This document shows, in pieces, positions 60,353-64,000 of a stretch of DNA of 64,000 bases. The stretch covers positions 1-64,000 of the forward strand of contig CAVWCU010000002.1 in assembly GCA_963753585.1 (NCBI GenBank), given 5' to 3'. The DNA is from VRUE01 sp963753585. Lineage in GTDB: Bacteria; Actinomycetota; Thermoleophilia; Solirubrobacterales; 70-9. The notes beneath the pieces were generated by a model that was not told where the DNA came from, ran no database searches, and saw only the letters and a list, made by a program, of their open reading frames with translations. Each line of letters starts with the position of its first letter. Within the stretch, counting starts at the first letter, position 1. Made by a program: the position numbers and the translations under genes.

Positions 60353-60763
60353 CTAGCCCGCTGAGGACGTGTTCAGTGCAACGGCGGCGCGAATGAGCAT
60401 CTTCAGCGCCTTCTCGTCGATCTTGTCGCCCTCCTGGAAATCGATGGCACGCCTGGTGTTGCCCTCGAGGCTGGAATTGAAGAGGCCCGAAGGGTCCTCC
60501 AGCGAGGCGCCCTTGGCGAAGGTCACCTTCACGTGATTCTTGTACGTCTCTCCGGTGCAGATCATTCCGGTGTGGTACCACACCGGAACCCCTCTCCATT
60601 TCCACTCCTCGACCACTTCGGGGTCGGCCTGCTTGATGAGAATCCGGATCCGAGCGAGCGTCTCGCCCCGCCAATCATCCAACTCTTCGATTCTCGCGTC
60701 TATCAGCCGAGAGGGAGAGTCTCCTCCCTTTCCCCCCTTCGAACTGCTCTTCCTCTTCTTCAT
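60353..60763 (-). CDS. DUF1801 domain protein
   Basis: A 136-aa protein of the DUF1801 (YdhG/CyaY-like) family: WRGETLARIRILIKQADPEVVEEWKW, then GVPVWYHTGMICTGETYKNHVKVTFAKGA and NSSLEGNTRRAIDFQEGDKID. Members are cytoplasmic and of unknown function; some bind small ligands. The N-terminal 16 residues are Lys/Ser/Gly-rich. A perfect 24-base palindrome lies in the coding region at 60565-60588. It stands alone with its own upstream gap. Confidence 0.85.
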   Translation of the reverse strand: MKKRKSSSKGGKGGDSPSRLIDARIEELDDWRGETLARIRILIKQADPEVVEEWKWRGVPVWYHTGMICTGETYKNHVKVTFAKGASLEDPSGLFNSSLEGNTRRAIDFQEGDKIDEKALKMLIRAAVALNTSSAG

Positions 60764-60880
60764 TGTCGTCGTCGCCTTCTTTCATTTGTGCGTCTCGCCC
60801 GTCACCTGAGTATCCCGACGATCGCCTTGTTGATTCTGATCGGCCAGAACGCCGAGGTCTGCCGGCGCGGGTTCACCGCG

Positions 60881-61468
60881 TCAACGAGCGATGACGCCGG
60901 CTTCAGCGGCCGGCGCCGCATAGGCGGCGGCAAGCGTCGCCACGGTCTCGTGGGCGTTGAGCCCACTCGGGTTGGGGACCACCCAGAGCGCCGCGCCGGA
61001 CCAGCGGATCGCGCTGTCGAGCGTGTCCGGCTGCCGGCCCAAGGCCGCGCCTCGCTCGCCGAACGCGTCGCGGTAGGCGGTGACGCCGGCGATCGCGACG
61101 ACCGCAGGCCGGTGATCGGCGACGAACCGCTGCAGCCGCGCGCCGCCCTCGCACAGCTCCTCGCGCGAGAGCTCGGAAGCGCGCGCGGTGGCCCGCCGCA
61201 CGAGGTTGGTGATCCCGACCCTCCGCGCGACGAGATGCGCGCGATCGGCATCGGTCATCCCGGCGACCCGATCGACCTCGTAATCGGTGATGCCGGCCGC
61301 GGCCAGCGCCGGATAGAAGCGGTTGGTGGGATGCGCGAAATGGGTCCCGACCGCTGCCGTCCAAAGGCCCGGGTTGATGCCGACGAACAGCAGCCTGAGC
61401 CCCGGCCCCACGAGGTCGTCGACCTCATGGCCGCGGAACGCCTCCAGCTCCAAACGCGTGAACCGCAT
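60881..61468 (-). CDS. mug: G/U mismatch-specific DNA glycosylase (MUG/TDG family)
   Basis: A 195-aa base-excision repair enzyme that removes uracil or thymine mispaired with guanine. The family motifs are LLFVGINPGLWTAAVGTHFAHPTNRFYPAL (GINPG with the catalytic-site Asn) and VVPNPSGLNAH (NPSGLN, the base-wedge motif). The start is the ATG opening MRFTRLELEAFRGHE; a longer frame upstream overlaps the divergent gene. Complete length for MUG. Confidence 0.92.
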   Translation of the reverse strand: MRFTRLELEAFRGHEVDDLVGPGLRLLFVGINPGLWTAAVGTHFAHPTNRFYPALAAAGITDYEVDRVAGMTDADRAHLVARRVGITNLVRRATARASELSREELCEGGARLQRFVADHRPAVVAIAGVTAYRDAFGERGAALGRQPDTLDSAIRWSGAALWVVPNPSGLNAHETVATLAAAYAAPAAEAGVIAR

Positions 61469-61557
61469 GCCGCGATCCTGTCGAATCCGCGCGTCGTCGT
61501 TCGTCTCATGGGTAGAGAAGACCCAGAGGGAGCTCCCCCAACCGAAGGAGAATCGAG

Positions 61558-62091
61558 ATGGGAAAGCTGATCGCGACAACGCAGGCCACCGTCGACGGCG
61601 TCATAGACCCGGTCGGCGAGTGGGTCCAGCCGGGCGGAGATCACAGCGACTACTCGTTCGAGCGTCAGGCGAGGTCCAGCGGGCTGGTGCTGGGCCGCAA
61701 GACCTACGAGGGGCTGGCGGGATACTGGCCGAGCCAGTCGGGCAAATGGGCGGACATGGTCAACCCGATGCCGAAGTACGTCGGGTCCAACACCCTCTCC
61801 GGCGACCTCGAGTGGAACGCGGCCCTGCTCGAGGGAGACCTCGAGGACTCGATCACGAAGCTGAAGGACGAGGTCGACGGCGACCTGTTCATGCACGGAA
61901 GCGGCGAGTTCGCCTACGCCCTCGCCGAGAGGGGCCTGGTCGACGAGTACGAGGTCTACCTGAACCCGATCGTCTGGGGCGAGGGAAACGTCCACGTGCT
62001 CGGCGACAGGGGAACCGTCCGGATGGAGCTCGACGACGTGAAGCGGTTTCACTCCGGGGTGGTCCTCCTCACCTACCTCCCGGCGTCCTGA
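61558..62091 (+). CDS. Dihydrofolate-reductase-like (RibD C-terminal) protein
   Basis: A 177-aa protein of the RibD_C/DHFR-like family: GKLIATTQATVDGVID at the N-terminus, SGLVLGRKTYEGLAGYWP, LFMHGSGEFAYALAERGLVDEY and LNPIVWGEG. These small stand-alone proteins are likely NADPH-dependent reductases; substrates are unknown. AAGGAG lies seven bases before the ATG. Convergent with the RTX-repeat gene, 16 bases apart. Confidence 0.88.
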   Translation: MGKLIATTQATVDGVIDPVGEWVQPGGDHSDYSFERQARSSGLVLGRKTYEGLAGYWPSQSGKWADMVNPMPKYVGSNTLSGDLEWNAALLEGDLEDSITKLKDEVDGDLFMHGSGEFAYALAERGLVDEYEVYLNPIVWGEGNVHVLGDRGTVRMELDDVKRFHSGVVLLTYLPAS

Positions 62092-62107
62092 CCCGGATCC
62101 CTCGCAG

Positions 62108-62746
62108 CTACTGCTTTTCGGTGTCCCTGCCGGGCCCGCCGATCAGCTTGTCGGTCCCGCCGCCGCCCTTCAGGGTGTCGCGGCCGGGCCCGCCGAGCAG
62201 CTTGTCCGCCCCAGAACCGCCGAAAAGAACGTCGTTCCCACGCCCACCGTCGACCTTGTCGCCGTCCGCGCCACCGCTCAGCCTGTCGTTGAGGTTGCCG
62301 CCGGTGATGGAGTCGAAGTCGATCCCACCGTCGAAGACGTTGATGTGACCCAGAGCCCCGATGAACTTGTCGCTGGAGTATTCGGTCGGGTCGCTCGCAT
62401 TGGAAATGGCGTGGATCTCGATCGGCCCCTGGCCACCGCCGAGGTCGTCGGGCAGCTGTGAGAAGTCGAAGAGAGTGGATATGGACGAAGAAGCCTCGAT
62501 TCGCCTCAAGTCGCGGCAGTAGGCAGGACCGTTGTCCACGGAAACGCCGCTGACGGTGATCTCGCCGTCACTCGCGCAGCGAGGAACGACTTTCCCCTCG
62601 CCGCCGCTGACCGCGAGCACCCCGTTGGTGAAGGTGCCAAAGGCATCCGCCCTCGCCGGCATGAGCACCGCGGTTGCCAGCGCGAGCGTCGCGCCGATCA
62701 GCGCCCAGCAGAATGATCCCCCGAATCGAAGCCGAAGCGCTGCCAT
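62108..62746 (-). CDS. Secreted protein with RTX-type (hemolysin) calcium-binding repeats
   Basis: A 212-aa exported protein (signal SFCWALIGATLALATAVLMPARADA). The C-terminal 80 residues are nonapeptide GGxGxDxUx repeats: FDGGIDFDSITGGNLNDRLSGG, ADGDKVDGGRGNDVLFGG, SGADKLLGGPGRDTLKGGGG, ending GGPGRDTEKQ. They bind calcium and fold outside the cell. The N-terminal domain has two cysteines (PRCASDGE, AYCRDLRR) and no known enzyme motif. Start ATG at 62746; a GTG three codons earlier is possible. Confidence 0.85.
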   Translation of the reverse strand: MAALRLRFGGSFCWALIGATLALATAVLMPARADAFGTFTNGVLAVSGGEGKVVPRCASDGEITVSGVSVDNGPAYCRDLRRIEASSSISTLFDFSQLPDDLGGGQGPIEIHAISNASDPTEYSSDKFIGALGHINVFDGGIDFDSITGGNLNDRLSGGADGDKVDGGRGNDVLFGGSGADKLLGGPGRDTLKGGGGTDKLIGGPGRDTEKQ

Positions 62747-62832
62747 CGCTGCCACAAATAGGGAGTTTAGATGCAGTAAGGCAGGTTGAGTAAAACTGGC
62801 TCTCAGTAACCGCGAAGAAGTCCCTGCCGTCC

Positions 62833-63165
62833 TCAAGAACGGGCGATCGCGGCATCAGACGTCCGCGCATCGTGGAAGGCGATGACGACGACCCGGTCCT
62901 CGACATCGATGTACATGTAGACGACGATCGGCCAACCCCAAGGACCGATCAGAGCTCGGCAATCCCGCCAGACGCCGGAGAGCTGCGTGCCCGCCCGCGG
63001 GAACTCCTCCAGTGTCAGCAGCGAGCGCGAGATGCGTTCTCGCGTGTCGGCCGGAAGTTGGCGGGTGTCGATCGGCCCGCGGAGCTCATCGCGCGGCTGT
63101 CTCCTCTGCAAGCCCCACGAGCTGACTGCAAATGCGAAGGCAGGGCGCCGCGAAGAGCGCTGCAC
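62833..63165 (-). CDS. RelE/ParE-like toxin, N-terminus uncertain
   Basis: The C-terminal 75 residues match a RelE/ParE toxin: LPADTRERISRSLLTLEEFPRAG, WRDCRALIGPWGWPIVVYMY, VEDRVVVIAFHDARTSDAA. Such toxins cleave ribosome-bound mRNA or poison gyrase. The first 35 residues in this frame do not resemble the family; a family-like stretch, LVGLAEETAAR, lies in another frame just upstream, so a frameshift or a later start is possible. No antitoxin gene is seen on either side. It may be an orphan or decayed toxin. Confidence 0.5.
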   Translation of the reverse strand: MQRSSRRPAFAFAVSSWGLQRRQPRDELRGPIDTRQLPADTRERISRSLLTLEEFPRAGTQLSGVWRDCRALIGPWGWPIVVYMYIDVEDRVVVIAFHDARTSDAAIARS

Positions 63166-63248
63166 TTGGACCAGACACGAGCAGTTGGCTTGGCAGCATT
63201 AGCCGCGCAGTTGAGCCGCTTGCAAGTATCGCTTCGATGGGATCGGTG

Positions 63249-63650
63249 CTAGTCAGCCCACCAGTCGCGCTGGCCATCGACGTCTTCGCGCGGAGCCTCG
63301 CCGAGATTGGGCGCGCCGATGACGAGGATCTCAAGGCCCTCCGGCCCGGCCTCGTAGCCTCGCCACGTACCGGGCGGGACGCGCACCGCGTCCCATTCCT
63401 TGAGCTCGACGATCTCGTCGTCGACCTTCATCCGGCCGCTCCCGCGTAGGACCACGTACACCTCCTCCTGCTTCTTGTGCGTGTGGCCGTACGGAAAGCG
63501 ATAGCCGGGCGGGACGCGCTGGTAGCTCAGGCCGGATTTCTCGAGCTCGAGCGCCTCGGTCGCCATGCGGAACTCCAGGTCCGGCGCGCCGTCGAACTTG
63601 GACCCGAGGTCCTCCAGGTCCTCCTTGAGGTTCCTGAGAGTGAACGGCAC
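63249..63650 (-). CDS. Cupin-domain protein
   Basis: A 133-aa single-domain cupin. Metal-binding motif 1 reads GYRFPYGHTHKKQEEVYVVLRGSG (two His and a Glu), and motif 2 is AVRVPPGTWRGYEAG, where the usual His is replaced, so metal binding may be partial. GTG start at 63650. Cupins of this type are small isomerases, oxygenases or sugar-binding proteins; the role here is unknown. It is the last intact gene before the tRNA remnant. Confidence 0.87.
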   Translation of the reverse strand: MPFTLRNLKEDLEDLGSKFDGAPDLEFRMATEALELEKSGLSYQRVPPGYRFPYGHTHKKQEEVYVVLRGSGRMKVDDEIVELKEWDAVRVPPGTWRGYEAGPEGLEILVIGAPNLGEAPREDVDGQRDWWAD

Positions 63651-63751
63651 GGCGTAATCTTATGGTGCCCCTGGTTTCTCGCGAGCGAACGTAGGTAGAC
63701 CGGGAGCGGGCTGGACTCGACCTTTCCGAACCTCACCTTGCCCCAGGGCCT

Positions 63752-63788
63752 TTTTCGCCGTTTTTGAGGTTCCCCAAAAACGCGAAAA
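63752..63788. terminator. AT-rich stem-loop upstream of the cupin gene
   Basis: Arms 63752-63766 and 63775-63788 pair over 14 positions with one bulged base and an 8-base loop; both arms end in T or A runs. It lies between the tRNA remnant and the cupin start and could terminate transcription arriving from the right, on the minus strand. Confidence 0.5.
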
Positions 63789-63815
63789 CCGCTTGATAAG
63801 CGAGTTTCCGTCCTA

Positions 63816-63856
63816 TAGCGGGGGAAGATTCGAACCTGCGACCTTCGGGTTATGAG
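63816..63856 (-). tRNA. tRNA-Met(CAT) 3'-half remnant, probable attachment site
   Basis: On the minus strand this segment reads like the anticodon loop (CTCATAA), variable loop and T arm (GGTCGCAGGTTCGAATC) of a tRNA with CAT anticodon, ending CCCCCGCTA. The 5' half is missing: nothing upstream can pair as an acceptor stem or D arm, and the T stem and anticodon stem carry mismatches. A 3' tRNA half of this kind is the usual footprint left by integrase-mediated insertion. Confidence 0.6.
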
Positions 63857-63896
63857 TCTGATCTGTTGGATCGGCTGGACTACGTGGAGCTAGGTT

Positions 63897-64000
63897 TCAA
63901 GCGGATTTCGCGAGACCGAGATCGGCTGAGATCCGTGGGGCACCTTGCCCCATTTCTTGCCCCAGCGGAATCAGCAGCGGATACTGCGCCTCCTGAATCC
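63897..64000 (-). CDS. Partial C-terminus of a gene entering from the right (possible integrase)
   Basis: A frame open from the window edge to a TGA at 63897-63899 gives 34 residues ending PRISADLGLAKSA, including YPLLIPLGQEMGQ. A gene ending about 40 bases from a tRNA 3'-half is most often the tyrosine integrase of the element inserted there, but no catalytic motif lies within the window. The call rests on position alone. Confidence 0.3.
   Translation of the reverse strand, partial: IQEAQYPLLIPLGQEMGQGAPRISADLGLAKSA

Larger units (their letters stand above)
63734..63952. repeat. Direct repeats CACCTTGCCCCA flanking the tRNA-like remnant
   Basis: The 12-mer CACCTTGCCCCA occurs at 63734-63745 and 63941-63952, with a further TTGCCCCA a few bases later. 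The copies flank the tRNA remnant and may be recombinase arm-type sites or part of the incoming gene's codons. Direct observation; function inferred. Confidence 0.45.

Noticed and set aside
63816..63893. Intact tRNA-Met gene
   Set aside because: The 5' acceptor strand and D arm cannot be found; only the 3' half is tRNA-like.

Overview
The window is a high-GC bacterial chromosome segment, most likely from an actinobacterium of the class Thermoleophilia (Solirubrobacterales-like). The pointers are GTG/TTG starts, frequent ATGA/GTGA overlaps, the DUF4235/Holin-X/DUF3618 trio, and secreted proteins built from NHL-like propellers and divergent InlB-B-type repeats (GTGTVTSSPAGIDCG). This placement is inference. 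No stretch over 300 bases lacks a gene or other described feature.

Layout. 0-7.5 kb: DegV, an A-type Fe-S carrier, a CGFS glutaredoxin/BolA pair behind three small membrane-associated genes, a nitrilase-TetR unit with a palindromic operator, and a cyclase/AAA/TPR regulator. Three long perfect inverted repeats lie between these genes. 7.5-18 kb: housekeeping and redox genes, namely a Tat-exported multicopper oxidase with a blue-copper protein, an acyl-CoA carboxyltransferase, a ferritin-like protein, a STAS protein, an ABC-2 exporter, an SDR and a 5'-3' exonuclease, then two adjacent oxidoreductase genes that each carry an apparent single-base frameshift. 18-27.5 kb: large secreted repeat proteins and a secreted glycosidase-like protein. 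27.6-28.9 kb: a DUF4143 ATPase.

28.9-56.2 kb is one large surface-polysaccharide locus. It holds an O-antigen ligase/polymerase-like protein with TPR-like C-terminus, five glycosyltransferases (two of GT-B type and three of family 2), three sulfotransferases, two methyltransferases, an ABC exporter that could be the flippase, a polysialyltransferase-like enzyme, a Wzz/BY-kinase, a WecA-like initiating transferase and a nucleotide-sugar epimerase. Inside it, 42.9-48.5 kb encodes every step of a pseudaminic-acid (nonulosonic acid) pathway: PseB, PseC, PseH, PseG, PseI and an SpsF-type CMP-transferase. A PIG-L deacetylase and a formyltransferase follow at once. Together the genes suggest a sulfated, methylated and possibly N-formylated pseudaminic-acid-containing cell-surface glycan, and this is the most interesting system in the window.

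56.4-63.7 kb: another secreted repeat protein, a PLP enzyme, a zinc-type dehydrogenase, DUF1801, a G/U-mismatch DNA glycosylase, a DHFR-like protein, an RTX-repeat protein, a RelE/ParE-like toxin and a cupin. The right end holds a tRNA-Met(CAT) 3'-half remnant next to the last codons of a gene entering from the right, which looks like the edge of an integrated element.
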